Below, one piece after another: positions 1 through 7,934 of a stretch of DNA of 22,781 nt. The stretch's first letter is position 1. Each line of letters opens with the position of its first letter. Made by a program: the position numbers and the translations under genes. Origin of the DNA: a virus; IMG/VR virus record IMGVR_UViG_3300020205_001214, positions 1 to 22,781 of that record. One strand, 5' to 3'. A model generated the notes under the pieces. The model made no database searches. It worked only from the letters and a program-made list of their open reading frames with translations, and was not told the origin of the DNA.

Positions 1-246
1 CATCTTACCAAAGAATGGCTAAGCACAACAAAGCTCGATGGCTTTTGTGAAGAGCTAATGATGCGGCCAGATGACGACTGGACCCCTGACCACCAGATGA
101 AAATAAATGCTCTCGAGCGAAAGTTTGGGAGCAAAGAAAATGTTCTGAAGAATGTTTGGTTTGTCGTCGACGATCGAGAGTCGGTCGTCGAGGGCTTACG
201 GAATTATGGACTGACAGTTCTTCAGCCAGCTGTGAGCGGCTATTGA
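1..246 (+). CDS. Polynucleotide kinase-type HAD 3'-phosphatase, C-terminal part (5' end outside window)
   Basis: The frame is open from base 1, so the gene starts upstream and only about 81 C-terminal residues are seen. The first in-frame ATG (58) falls inside the conserved block and is probably not the true start. Visible signatures are MRPDDDWTPD near residues 21-30, a Lys shortly after, then WFVVDDRESVVEGLRNYGL and a final Gly-Tyr. The order MR..xDxxPD..K...DDR..VV...R..G matches the HAD acid phosphatase domain of phage T4 Pnkp-like enzymes, where the DDR aspartates help bind Mg2+. Such enzymes remove 3'-phosphates (and, when fused to a kinase, add 5'-phosphates) during nucleic-acid end repair. 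The N-terminal DxDxT nucleophile motif and any kinase domain lie outside the window, so whether this is a bifunctional kinase or a lone phosphatase cannot be decided. Confidence 0.72.
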   Translation, partial: HLTKEWLSTTKLDGFCEELMMRPDDDWTPDHQMKINALERKFGSKENVLKNVWFVVDDRESVVEGLRNYGLTVLQPAVSGY

Positions 247-255
247 AAAAGGAAA

Positions 256-564
256 ATGAAAATGGTTACCGGCGATCAAATTTTAGAGGAAATGGCAAAG
301 ACCTACAAACAGCGCAACGAGATCTATGGCGACAACTTCATGACCATGGGTCCGGTCATGACTGCGCTGTTCCCGAGTGGCATCACTCTAAGAACCCAAA
401 AAGACTTCATTGTCTTTCATCTGCTTGACTGGATGGTCGGAAAGCTGACTCGGTTCGTCAACACAGGAATGGTTCACGTTGACTCCATTCATGACTTGGC
501 TGTTTATGCGGCAATGATTGAGATGATGCTGAAGCGGGAAATGGACCGGGAGCGTGGCAAATGA
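256..564 (+). CDS. Small conserved phage protein, DUF6378-like
   Basis: A 102-aa, mostly helical, soluble protein. The run YGDNF near residues 24-28, the central LLDWMVGKLTRFVN and the C-terminal HVDSIHDLAVYAAMIE resemble the DUF6378 pattern (YGD near the N-terminus; 'K..R......H.DS..DiagYa' near the C-terminus), common in phages and of unknown function. The distribution of acidic residues on helices recalls all-alpha NTP pyrophosphatases, but I see no clear ExxE..ExxD motif. A purine-rich site (AAAAAGG, 246-252) precedes ATG 256 by 3 nt and ATG 262 by 9 nt, so the start may be two codons later. The stop overlaps the next start (ATGA), suggesting translational coupling to the SDR gene. Confidence 0.65.
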   Translation: MKMVTGDQILEEMAKTYKQRNEIYGDNFMTMGPVMTALFPSGITLRTQKDFIVFHLLDWMVGKLTRFVNTGMVHVDSIHDLAVYAAMIEMMLKREMDRERGK

Positions 565-1313
565 GCAAAGATGCAATTTCGCGCTCTTATATGGAAGCAA
601 TGAAGGCTGAACATGCAGTGAAGCCATACAGAAACATCCACCGAGTTACAATCAATGGAACAGGGCGTGAAGGCTCCATCGGCAAAGCCATTGTTGAAAA
701 ACTTTGGAAAAGCGAAAAGGTGAATGCTGTCCACGAAATGATTGGCGATGTGCGAGATGACACAATCGTTTTCGATCCTGAAATTGATGTTCTAGTCATG
801 TGTCATGGTGCCGTGCATATGGATTGGCTTGAAAATGCACCATCCCAAAAGGTGCGCGAGGTTATTGACGTCAACCTGACTGGCTCAATTAACCTCATTC
901 AGAGTTTTGTCCGCGACACCATCAATGCTCCGCATAAAAAGAAAATCATCTCAATCGGCTCCATGGCCTACCGCAACGTGCTGAATGGCTCGGCAGCTTA
1001 CTGCGCAAGCAAAGCTGGCCTCGCTCATTACATCCGCTGTGCCGCATGGGAACTCGCCCCTAAAGGCTATGACGTGTATTGCGTTCATCCTTCCAACACT
1101 GAGGGAGCGCCCATGTCAGAAGATACAATTCAAGGCCTGATGCGTTATCGCGGTCTTGATCGTGCTGCTGCGGAAGCCTACTGGGGTGCAGTTCTGCCGA
1201 GGGAAAACTGGCTGCAACCAGATGACATTGCGGACATGGTCATGTTCCTCATTGGAGGCAATTCAGCCTATCTCTCCGGCGCACAGATTGATCTGATCGG
1301 AGGCCAAAGATGA
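561..1313 (+). CDS. Short-chain dehydrogenase/reductase (SDR) family protein
   Basis: A 250-aa protein of normal classical-SDR length, expected to be a cytosolic NAD(P)(H)-dependent oxidoreductase with a Rossmann fold. The nucleotide-binding glycine motif appears as GTGREGSIG (residues 33-41), a spaced variant of TGxxxGxG. CHGA (81-84) replaces the usual NAGx. The catalytic tetrad seems complete: N105 in VNLTG, S134 in SIGSMA, and Y147/K151 in YCASK. HPSNTEGAPM (176-185) stands where many SDRs have PGxxxTxM, and the C-terminus GAQIDLIGG matches the usual 'G..i.vdGG' end. The substrate cannot be read from sequence. It overlaps both neighbours by ATGA and sits between a DUF6378-like gene and the polymerase genes, so it is probably co-transcribed with replication functions. 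A role in modified nucleotide or nucleotide-sugar chemistry, or in altering host metabolism, is only a guess. Confidence 0.85.
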   Translation: MSKDAISRSYMEAMKAEHAVKPYRNIHRVTINGTGREGSIGKAIVEKLWKSEKVNAVHEMIGDVRDDTIVFDPEIDVLVMCHGAVHMDWLENAPSQKVREVIDVNLTGSINLIQSFVRDTINAPHKKKIISIGSMAYRNVLNGSAAYCASKAGLAHYIRCAAWELAPKGYDVYCVHPSNTEGAPMSEDTIQGLMRYRGLDRAAAEAYWGAVLPRENWLQPDDIADMVMFLIGGNSAYLSGAQIDLIGGQR

Positions 1314-1840
1314 AGACGCTCGTATTCGACACAGAGACGACCGACCTTATCAAGAACAAGCTCCAGTCTTTGGACAAGCAGCCTCACATAATTGAACTCT
1401 TCGGTGTCAGCTTGGATCTTGAGGGCAACGAGCTCGATCATTATCATTTCATGTTTGATCCGGGGTTTGTTATATCCGACGAGATAATAAGGATCACTGG
1501 CATAACACCTGACATGCTCGCAGGGAAGCCAAAATTCAAGCAACACGCTGAAGAGATAAAGCGCATCATCGAGTTTCATGATGAGGTGGTCGCGCACAAT
1601 CTTAGCTACGATCGTGCCGTCGTAGACTTCGAGATGAAGCGCGCAGGCATTGAAGTCGAATGGCCTGAGTTAATTTGCACCGTTGAGGCGACCGAGCACA
1701 TCAAAGGGTTCCGCTTGAACCTAAATGGACTGCATGAGCTTTTGTTCGGAGAGCCGTTCGCTGGTGCGCATCGTGCAGAGAACGACGTGCGTGCTTTGGC
1801 GAATTGCTTCCGTGAATTGAGAACAACAGGGAACGTTTGA
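1310..1840 (+). CDS. DnaQ-like DEDDh 3'-5' exonuclease (probable proofreading subunit)
   Basis: A 176-aa single-domain exonuclease. Exo I is FDTETT with D7 and E9, Exo II is AHNLSYD with D101, and Exo III is AHRAENDV with H154 and D159. These are all five residues of the DEDDh class, typical of DnaQ/DNA polymerase III epsilon. The family removes 3'-terminal nucleotides using two metal ions. There is no C-terminal extension equivalent to the alpha-binding tail of E. coli epsilon, although the final 15 residues could serve. ATG 1310 overlaps the SDR stop and is preceded by GGAGG (1299-1303). The stop overlaps the ATG of the DnaE-like polymerase by one base (TGATG). Such tight coupling to a polymerase whose PHP domain looks inactive makes proofreading of that polymerase the likely job, rather than RNA degradation. 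Confidence 0.9.
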   Translation: MKTLVFDTETTDLIKNKLQSLDKQPHIIELFGVSLDLEGNELDHYHFMFDPGFVISDEIIRITGITPDMLAGKPKFKQHAEEIKRIIEFHDEVVAHNLSYDRAVVDFEMKRAGIEVEWPELICTVEATEHIKGFRLNLNGLHELLFGEPFAGAHRAENDVRALANCFRELRTTGNV

Positions 1841-4680
1841 TGCTCCGAATTCGTAGCGGGTACAGCTTCCGCACCGCAGCGGGAATGATCGATGCGGTAA
1901 TGGAACGTCTCCAAGAAGTCGGCGCAACCTATGCACCGATCTCAGATCGCGCATCAACCTTCGGCTGGGTTCGCTGGAACAAGTTGGCAAAGAAAGCTGG
2001 CCTCAAGCCACTGTTCGGATTGGAGCTAGCAGTCACCGGTTCTTTGCATGCAAAGAAACCTGCAGTCGATTACTGGACCTTCTTTGCCAAAGACGATTTG
2101 AAAAGCATCAACGAACTTTTGTACCTTGCAACATCTCAGTTTAGATACGAGCCGTTGCTCAGCTACGAGCAAGCTCTGCGAGCTGATGGGGTGATCAAGG
2201 TCGTTGGCTCAAGGTCGCTGCTTGACCAGATACCGCCGCAAGAAGATCTGTATGTTGCACTTTCTCCATCCGCCGCCAAGGGCTATGTCGCCGAGGCACA
2301 AAAGATGGGCCACAAGTTCGTTGCCAGCTCTGACAACAAATACGTCAGCAAAGGCGATGAAGGGTTCTACGAAGTTCTTTGCGGACGCGGCGCCAGCACA
2401 CAAACGTACGCCCAACATATCTTGTCGGAGGGCGAGTGGCGCAAGGCGGTGGCTAGAGTTGCCGCTCCGGATCTCATAGATCTTTCCTGGACCACGGCAG
2501 CCCACATAGCGGACAAATGCAAAGCCAGTCTTAAAATGGCAACGCTCCTTAGTCCCGAGAAGCCACAGACCTTGGAGCAGATGTGCCGAGTCGGAGCCAC
2601 CAAGCTCGGCATCAACCTTGCCGATCCGGTGTATGAAGCGAGGCTCCTGCGCGAGATCGCGCTGATCAAGGATAAGCAGTTCGAGGATTATTTTTACATC
2701 ATCGCAGACGTGATGCAGTTCGCCCGTCAAAAGATGATCTGCGGTCCAGCACGCGGCAGCTCATGCGGGTCACTGGTTTGCTATTTGCTTGAGATCACCA
2801 CGATCGACCCTATACCATTCGATCTTCTTTTCGAGCGGTTCATTGACATCACCCGAAACGATTTGCCCGACATCGACATCGACTTCTCCGACCAGAAGCG
2901 CCACATGGTGTTTGAATACATGGAGAAGAAATACGGCCGCGACCACATTGCTCGCCTCGGAACAGTTGCTTTGTTCCGGCCGCGCTCGGCGATTGATGAG
3001 GCAGGGACAGCTTTGGGTGTCCCCAAATGGCTATGTGACAAGGTGCTAGACTCTTTGATCGTCCGCTCGGGCGGTGACTCACGAGCTCTTCAGACACTCG
3101 AAGACACATTCAAAACCACACCAGCCGGGAGGGAATTGCTTGAAAAGAACCCTGAGATACTTATCGCAGCGCGCATGGAGGGTCACCCACGTCACTATTC
3201 CCAACATGCGGCAGGAATTGTTGTCACTGAAACTCCGGTTACAGACTATGTGGCCGTTGATGCGCGTACGGGCGCGACTCAATGCGACAAAAAAGACGCC
3301 GAAGAATTAAACCTCCTCAAGATAGATGCACTGGGCCTGACACAGCTGTCGGTGTTTGAAGATGCATTGACGATGGCTGGCAAGGACATTCATTTCCTTG
3401 AGAGGCTGCCCTTTGATGATAAGGCATCGTTCGAAACCCTAAACAAAGGGCAGTTCTCCGGCATCTTCCAGTTCAATGGTCCGGCGCTCCAGTCAATATG
3501 CAATCAGATAAAAGTCGAGAGCCTTGACGACATCGTCTCGATAACCGCACTCGCACGTCCTGGGCCAATGGCCTCCGGTGGAACAAACGAATGGACAAAA
3601 CGTAAGAATGGGATCTCAGCAGTTGTTTATCCACATCCGACATTTGAACCTTACCTCAGGGAAACTCTTGGCATCGTGGCATATCAAGAGCAAGTTATGC
3701 AGATCGGTCGCGAGATCGGAGATCTGTCTTGGGAGGACGTCACTGCCCTCCGCAAAGCAATGTCCAAGAGCCTTGGCAAAGAATATTTCGATCAGTTCGG
3801 CGATCGTTTCAAAGCAGGTGCAATAAAGAAGAACATACCGCCCGAAGTTCTTGAAAAGGTTTGGGACGACTTGTGCGCTTATGGAGCGTGGGCTTTCAAC
3901 AAATCACATTCGGTGGCTTACGGGATCGTCAGCTATTGGTGCTGTTATATGAAGGCACATTTTCCGTTTGAATTTGCTGCTGCGACTTTGACCCATGAGC
4001 CTGATCCGGCAAAGCAGATCATGATCTTGCGAGAGATGGCAGCAGAAGGTTTCGATTACATTCCGGTTGATGCAGATCTTTCAACAGACAAATGGACTGC
4101 TGGCGTCAAGGACGGAAAGAAAGTTCTTGTCGGTCCAATCCAAAATGTGAAGGGCGTAGGGCCAAAGCTCGTTCAGCAAATCATGTCGGCTCGCGTCAGA
4201 GGTGAGCCAGTCCCGGCGAGAGCTTCAAAGTTGCTGAACAACGCCACCACAGAGATCGATAGTCTTTGGCCGGTGAGGAATGCATTCAAGAGGCTTTTGC
4301 CTGACCCCAGTGAGCGCAACATCCATACACCTCCTTTGCCTGTTATAAAAATGCAGACGAAAGGTGAAGACTACAAGGCTCTGGCATTCGTTGTCGTGCA
4401 GCAGATCAAACCAAGAGATGAAAATGAAGCAGTGAACGTAGCAAAGCGCGACGGCAAATTTTTAACTGGACCAACATCCAGTTTGAATCTCACAATATCA
4501 GATGACACAGACCGAATATTTGCAAAGATAGATCGGTTTGCTTTTGAACGGATCGGCAGAGAAATCGTAGAACGCGGAAGACCGGGCAAAGCCCTCTATG
4601 CAATGAAGGGAACTGTCCCGAGAGGGTTCAGGATGCTGCGGGTTGAAGCTGTAAGATTCATCGGGTTCATGGACGAATAG
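1840..4680 (+). CDS. dnaE: DnaE-like family C DNA polymerase (Pol III alpha type)
   Basis: A 946-aa replicative polymerase, shorter than bacterial DnaE (about 1160 aa). The N-terminal PHP domain (about 1-250) begins LRIRSGYSFR, where active PHP domains carry HxH, so its metal site looks degenerate. Palm motifs are clear: GPARGSSCGSL, then PDIDIDF with catalytic D344 and D346, and KIDALGL with third acid D496. ARPGPM, GIVAYQEQVMQI and FNKSHSVAYG also match the Pol III alpha core. GPIQNVKGVGPK is the helix-hairpin-helix segment at about 765-776. The roughly 150 remaining residues do not show an obvious OB fold, tau-binding region or consensus clamp-binding motif, which explains the short length. 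The TTG at 1837 is also possible as a start, but ATG 1840 has AGGGA upstream and gives a TGATG junction with the exonuclease. The product is probably the main phage replicase, paired with that exonuclease. Confidence 0.95.
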   Translation: MLRIRSGYSFRTAAGMIDAVMERLQEVGATYAPISDRASTFGWVRWNKLAKKAGLKPLFGLELAVTGSLHAKKPAVDYWTFFAKDDLKSINELLYLATSQFRYEPLLSYEQALRADGVIKVVGSRSLLDQIPPQEDLYVALSPSAAKGYVAEAQKMGHKFVASSDNKYVSKGDEGFYEVLCGRGASTQTYAQHILSEGEWRKAVARVAAPDLIDLSWTTAAHIADKCKASLKMATLLSPEKPQTLEQMCRVGATKLGINLADPVYEARLLREIALIKDKQFEDYFYIIADVMQFARQKMICGPARGSSCGSLVCYLLEITTIDPIPFDLLFERFIDITRNDLPDIDIDFSDQKRHMVFEYMEKKYGRDHIARLGTVALFRPRSAIDEAGTALGVPKWLCDKVLDSLIVRSGGDSRALQTLEDTFKTTPAGRELLEKNPEILIAARMEGHPRHYSQHAAGIVVTETPVTDYVAVDARTGATQCDKKDAEELNLLKIDALGLTQLSVFEDALTMAGKDIHFLERLPFDDKASFETLNKGQFSGIFQFNGPALQSICNQIKVESLDDIVSITALARPGPMASGGTNEWTKRKNGISAVVYPHPTFEPYLRETLGIVAYQEQVMQIGREIGDLSWEDVTALRKAMSKSLGKEYFDQFGDRFKAGAIKKNIPPEVLEKVWDDLCAYGAWAFNKSHSVAYGIVSYWCCYMKAHFPFEFAAATLTHEPDPAKQIMILREMAAEGFDYIPVDADLSTDKWTAGVKDGKKVLVGPIQNVKGVGPKLVQQIMSARVRGEPVPARASKLLNNATTEIDSLWPVRNAFKRLLPDPSERNIHTPPLPVIKMQTKGEDYKALAFVVVQQIKPRDENEAVNVAKRDGKFLTGPTSSLNLTISDDTDRIFAKIDRFAFERIGREIVERGRPGKALYAMKGTVPRGFRMLRVEAVRFIGFMDE

Positions 4681-4689
4681 GAGCAAGTT

Positions 4690-4908
4690 ATGAGATACGA
4701 AGAGTGTGACGAATGCTTCTTGCTTAATGATTACAAAAATCTTGAATCAAAGATTAAAGATCTTGAATCAAAGATTGATTATTTCAAAGAAATCCTGAGA
4801 GAAATCGAAGAACTTCCAAAGTCTCCTTTCTTTAATGATTTCGATCTTCAGATGAAGATAGAGAGAATGCGGTTGATAGCTCAAAAGGCTATAAAGGAAA
4901 AATGGTAA
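4690..4908 (+). CDS. Small coiled-coil protein of unknown function
   Basis: A 72-aa highly charged protein. Residues about 15-45 contain an internal repeat, LESKIKDL followed by LESKIDYF, with heptad spacing, so a short coiled coil is likely. Near the N-terminus CDEC (residues 6-9) is a CxxC pair, too little for a zinc site alone. A strong AGGAG (4679-4683) overlapping the polymerase stop precedes the ATG at normal spacing, and the stop lies one base before the primase-helicase start. Position between polymerase and primase-helicase suggests a small replication accessory or adaptor, but no family was recognised. The gene is AT-rich compared with the polymerase. Confidence 0.7.
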   Translation: MRYEECDECFLLNDYKNLESKIKDLESKIDYFKEILREIEELPKSPFFNDFDLQMKIERMRLIAQKAIKEKW

Positions 4909-4909
4909 G

Positions 4910-7186
4910 ATGAAAATTAAATCACTCACCGAAATAAACGCAGTCGCCTCCTACTTGAGGCGCATAGGCGCAGAGCCTCGTTCGCTGAGGACTGCAGTCG
5001 TAAAAGAAAGTCGTGGAGACTACTGGGAAGACATAGCGATAATAACAATCAATGCAGATGGCTCGGTCAAAGCTCCCGACATATATGCACCGACAGAAAG
5101 AGAAAAGGCTGCAATCGAAATAGATTGCCAGAGCGTTGTGTGGCCACAGATCAAAACTCTTGATCGTTTGCGCGATTTGCCGGAGGAGGTGGCCAGCGCA
5201 GATGAAAAAGACATCTTCATATTCCGCAACCTCCAAGAAGAAATAGTGATGCTCCAACTGCGCATGGAACGCAAAGGGGAGAAGAGCTACATCCCATATA
5301 CTTATTGGGATGATGAGATTTGGAGAAGGATGGAACCGGAAGGACCACTGCCCCTGTGGGGCATGGAACAGCTGAAGATGCACACAACCGTCTTCATCCA
5401 TGAAGGGGCCAAGGCTGCTCGTGCTATGAGGGAGATGGTTGAAGCCAAGACCCCTGAGATGAAGGCGCTCTTGTCGTCTCACCCTTGGGGAGAAGAACTT
5501 TCGCACGCTGCTCATCTGGGGTGGATTGGTGGGGCATTGTCACCCTATCGTACGGATTGGTCGGCGCTCCAGAAGGCAGGGGTCAAACGAGCCTACATCG
5601 TCTCGGACAATGACGCACCGGGAGTGTCGGCTGTCCCGTCAATTGCTTTCCATCTGCGGTTCCCTACTTTCCATGTTCAGTTCACCAGTGAGTGGCCGAC
5701 GAGCTTCGATCTCGCAGATAATTTCCCCAAAGGAATGTTCAAGAAAGTTGAAGGGCGGAACTATTACGTTGGACCGAGTTTCCGTTCTTGCTTGCATCCG
5801 GCAACATGGGCCACCGACCAAATCCCAAACCCCAAAGGCAAACCGACCACCGTCCTGCGTAAGAACTTCAAGGACATGTGGTCATACGTAGAAGAAGCTG
5901 ATCTGTTTGTCTGCATCGAGATGCCGGAGATAATCCGCTCAGAGCAGATCATGAACAAGATGCTGGCTGCATTCAGCCACACCAATCAAACCTCCCAGCT
6001 GATCGTTAAAGCCTACACCGGACGCTCAACAAAGCTCTGCTATCGTCCGGACATAAAAGGCAAGATCGTTACCGACAACACAACATCCGCCATTAACCTC
6101 CACACCCCATCACACATAAAATCGGTGCCGGGGAACCCAGAGCCATTCCTGAACTTTATAGACTATATGTTCCCCAATCCTGAAGAGCGTGAAGAGGTGC
6201 TGCGCTGGTTGGCGACCATCATTGCTCGTCTGGAGACGCGGATGGAATATGGTTTGCTGTTGGTGAGTGAGCGCCAAGGTGTTGGCAAAACGACCATCGG
6301 CAGCGCAATACTTGCGCCGTTGGTGGGAAGTCAAAACGTAGGCTATCCGACAGAAACTCAAATTGTCCAGTCTGAATTCAATGGTTGGCTGGCCAACAAG
6401 CGTCTTTGTGTGGTGAATGAAATCTACTCTGGCAACAGCTGGAAAGCCTACAACAAGTTGAAGTCTGCAATCACAGATCGTGAAATCGAAGTCAATGAAA
6501 AGTACCAGCGTCCTTACACGATCGAGAACTGGTGCCATATGTTTGCTTGCTCGAACTCTATGCGGGCTTTGCGAATTGAAGAGGACGATCGTCGTTGGTT
6601 CTATCCGGAAGTCACAGAGGACAAATGGCCGAGGGACAAATTTGAACATTTCCACAATTGGCTGAAGAGCGGTGGCCTAAGCATCATCCGCTTCTGGGCA
6701 GAGAATTTCAATGGATATGTTCAAAAGGGCCAAGCGGCGCCGATGACAGAGCGCAAGAAGGAGCTGATCGTTGCCTCAAGGACAGAGGGCCAGCAAGAGG
6801 TCGCAGAGCTTTCAGAAGCCATCAACCGGCGAAACGAGCCGTTGGTGATCACAATGAAGGACATCGTCGCTTGGGTGCGTCAGGCGGTCCAGGGACGAGT
6901 TTATGATTCGGACTTAGAGTTGCGTAAGGCGATGAAGGAGTGCGGTGCAATTTGGTATGACGAGAGGCTGCTGATCGGTGGACGATTGCAGCTGGCTGCG
7001 ATGAACAAGGCAGCCTATGAAACATTGAAAACAAAGCACACCCTAAAATTCATCAAGAATGCCGTGAGCCTGATAAGGTCCACCGATGAAGGTCAAGAGG
7101 AATTGGCTGATCGCAAACGGGCATTGTTCGATGATATGAGGGCGATGCTTAAGCAGCCCAATGACATATTCGAGGCGAAACTATGA
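4910..7186 (+). CDS. Toprim-like primase / SF3 (D5-like, DUF5906-type) helicase fusion
   Basis: A 758-aa bifunctional replication protein. The N-terminal half has a Toprim-like region: FIHEGAKAARAM with E165, and later SDNDAPG with D233 and D235, matching the E...DxD..G metal-binding signature of phage primases. I see no N-terminal zinc ribbon. The C-terminal half is a superfamily 3 helicase of the D5/DUF5906 type: Walker A ERQGVGKTT (454-462), Walker B LCVVNE with N503/E504, sensor FACSN (545-549) and DDRRWF (559-564). These proteins unwind double-stranded DNA by hexameric ATP hydrolysis and lay down primers. An AAAGG-type ribosome site within the preceding gene serves ATG 4910. It overlaps the next gene by ATGA. 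With the upstream polymerase and exonuclease it completes the core replisome. Whether the Toprim part makes primers is inferred from family resemblance. Confidence 0.88.
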   Translation: MKIKSLTEINAVASYLRRIGAEPRSLRTAVVKESRGDYWEDIAIITINADGSVKAPDIYAPTEREKAAIEIDCQSVVWPQIKTLDRLRDLPEEVASADEKDIFIFRNLQEEIVMLQLRMERKGEKSYIPYTYWDDEIWRRMEPEGPLPLWGMEQLKMHTTVFIHEGAKAARAMREMVEAKTPEMKALLSSHPWGEELSHAAHLGWIGGALSPYRTDWSALQKAGVKRAYIVSDNDAPGVSAVPSIAFHLRFPTFHVQFTSEWPTSFDLADNFPKGMFKKVEGRNYYVGPSFRSCLHPATWATDQIPNPKGKPTTVLRKNFKDMWSYVEEADLFVCIEMPEIIRSEQIMNKMLAAFSHTNQTSQLIVKAYTGRSTKLCYRPDIKGKIVTDNTTSAINLHTPSHIKSVPGNPEPFLNFIDYMFPNPEEREEVLRWLATIIARLETRMEYGLLLVSERQGVGKTTIGSAILAPLVGSQNVGYPTETQIVQSEFNGWLANKRLCVVNEIYSGNSWKAYNKLKSAITDREIEVNEKYQRPYTIENWCHMFACSNSMRALRIEEDDRRWFYPEVTEDKWPRDKFEHFHNWLKSGGLSIIRFWAENFNGYVQKGQAAPMTERKKELIVASRTEGQQEVAELSEAINRRNEPLVITMKDIVAWVRQAVQGRVYDSDLELRKAMKECGAIWYDERLLIGGRLQLAAMNKAAYETLKTKHTLKFIKNAVSLIRSTDEGQEELADRKRALFDDMRAMLKQPNDIFEAKL

Positions 7187-7386
7187 CGATGCTCCAACTC
7201 AATCCACCGATACCCGTCGTGACGCCCAATGGCAAGGCAATGGCGCAAGTGCTCATTGACTATGGGCCGGAGTATGATTTGGTCTGGGTTTGCTTTGAAG
7301 AAAATAACCAATGCTGGGCCTGGAGAAATCAGGAAATAAAAGCAGATGCCAATTTGACATTCGGCAGAGCGAAGGAAAGAAAATGA
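7183..7386 (+). CDS. Small conserved phage protein of unknown function
   Basis: A 67-aa protein starting with ATGA overlap on the primase-helicase stop. The centre reads IPVVTPNGKAMAQVLIDYGPEYDLVWVCF and continues with an aromatic CWAWRN segment. In my recollection, short phage proteins with 'TP.G.A..liDYGpe.dl.WvcF....CW.w.N..v' recur in environmental phage genomes, without an assigned role. The alternating hydrophobic pattern suggests a small beta-sheet domain. No signal peptide or membrane segment is present. It opens the small-gene cassette downstream of replication. Confidence 0.65.
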   Translation: MTMLQLNPPIPVVTPNGKAMAQVLIDYGPEYDLVWVCFEENNQCWAWRNQEIKADANLTFGRAKERK

Positions 7387-7526
7387 TAGATCCATTCGCA
7401 ATTGCAGTTGTCATATTCCTTTGTTTCCCGGCGATATTGATTGTGGTCGCTGTGGTGATGGGACATCTTGAAAATAAGATGGAGAAGAGGAGAAACAATT
7501 ATGACAGGGGCCAGCCGGATCAATGA
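7383..7526 (+). CDS. 47-aa single-span membrane protein
   Basis: Starts at ATG 7383, overlapping the previous stop (ATGA), with GAAGGAAAG just upstream. Residues about 5-28 form one hydrophobic helix (FAIAVVIFLCFPAILIVVAV), followed by a short, strongly charged tail KMEKRRNNYDRG. By the positive-inside rule the C-terminus should lie in the cytoplasm. The 3' end overlaps the next gene by 26 bases. One span and basic tail fit small phage membrane proteins of many kinds. A holin role is possible but unsupported, and no lysin was found beside it. Confidence 0.6.
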   Translation: MIDPFAIAVVIFLCFPAILIVVAVVMGHLENKMEKRRNNYDRGQPDQ

Positions 7527-7722
7527 GAGAGGAAAACGCTACGGCAGGCTTGTTGTCGTAGAGCTGATGGAACGGTCGATGGTTGAGCGGTTCAAACGGT
7601 CGAAGGCCAAGTGGCTCTGCCAATGCGACTGCGGCAAGCGCACAGGGGTGTTCGGCGACAAGCTGCGGAATGGGACAATCAATTGCTGCTTAAGATGTGA
7701 ACGAGCTTGGGGGAAGAAATGA
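7501..7722 (+). CDS. Zinc-ribbon-like phage protein
   Basis: A 73-aa basic protein. The N-terminal half has GKRYGRLVVVE, then WLCQCDCG with C40, C42 and C44, and NCCLRC with C62, C63 and C66. The order 'G.rfGRL.V.....W.C.CdCG....v....L.nG....C.C' is the small zinc-ribbon module often found alone in phages or fused to AP2/HNH homing-type endonucleases. Here no HNH or AP2 part follows, so it is a stand-alone, probably nucleic-acid-binding domain. ATG 7501 was chosen over the in-frame ATG at 7468 because AGGAG (7486-7490) lies at good distance and conserved residues begin only after it. It overlaps the previous gene by 26 bases and the next by ATGA. Confidence 0.72.
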   Translation: MTGASRINERGKRYGRLVVVELMERSMVERFKRSKAKWLCQCDCGKRTGVFGDKLRNGTINCCLRCERAWGKK

Positions 7723-7934
7723 CTGATGATCTTGTGAAGGAGATGCGTAGATTTTCGTTCCATGACCGGATTAACGAAAAACCGTGGGAGGCTGTGGAGC
7801 TGATTGATGCCGCTGCCGACCGCATTGAAGAACTACATAGGCAACTTGCGGCGTCAGATAAACAGATCAAAGAATTAGAAGATGAGATTGAGAGTCTTGA
7901 ATATGAAATGTGCGAAATGGAGAACCGTTCATGA
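7719..7934 (+). CDS. Small 'AADRIEEL' coiled-coil protein, cassette copy A
   Basis: A 71-aa protein with N-terminus MTDDLVKEMRRFS, then ELIDAAADRIEEL and a long acidic heptad region to the end, predicted as a coiled coil. The 'L...A.lI..AADRIE.L...L' pattern is widespread in small phage proteins of unknown function. ATG 7719 overlaps the zinc-ribbon stop and has GGGGGAAG upstream, so the in-frame TTG at 7707 is unlikely. The next gene has a closely similar beginning (7931), making these probable tandem duplicates. The C-terminal halves differ completely. Confidence 0.68.
   Translation: MTDDLVKEMRRFSFHDRINEKPWEAVELIDAAADRIEELHRQLAASDKQIKELEDEIESLEYEMCEMENRS

Noticed and set aside
2209-2730. 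Open frame of 173 codons on the - strand
   Set aside because: Shadow of the polymerase gene on the opposite strand.
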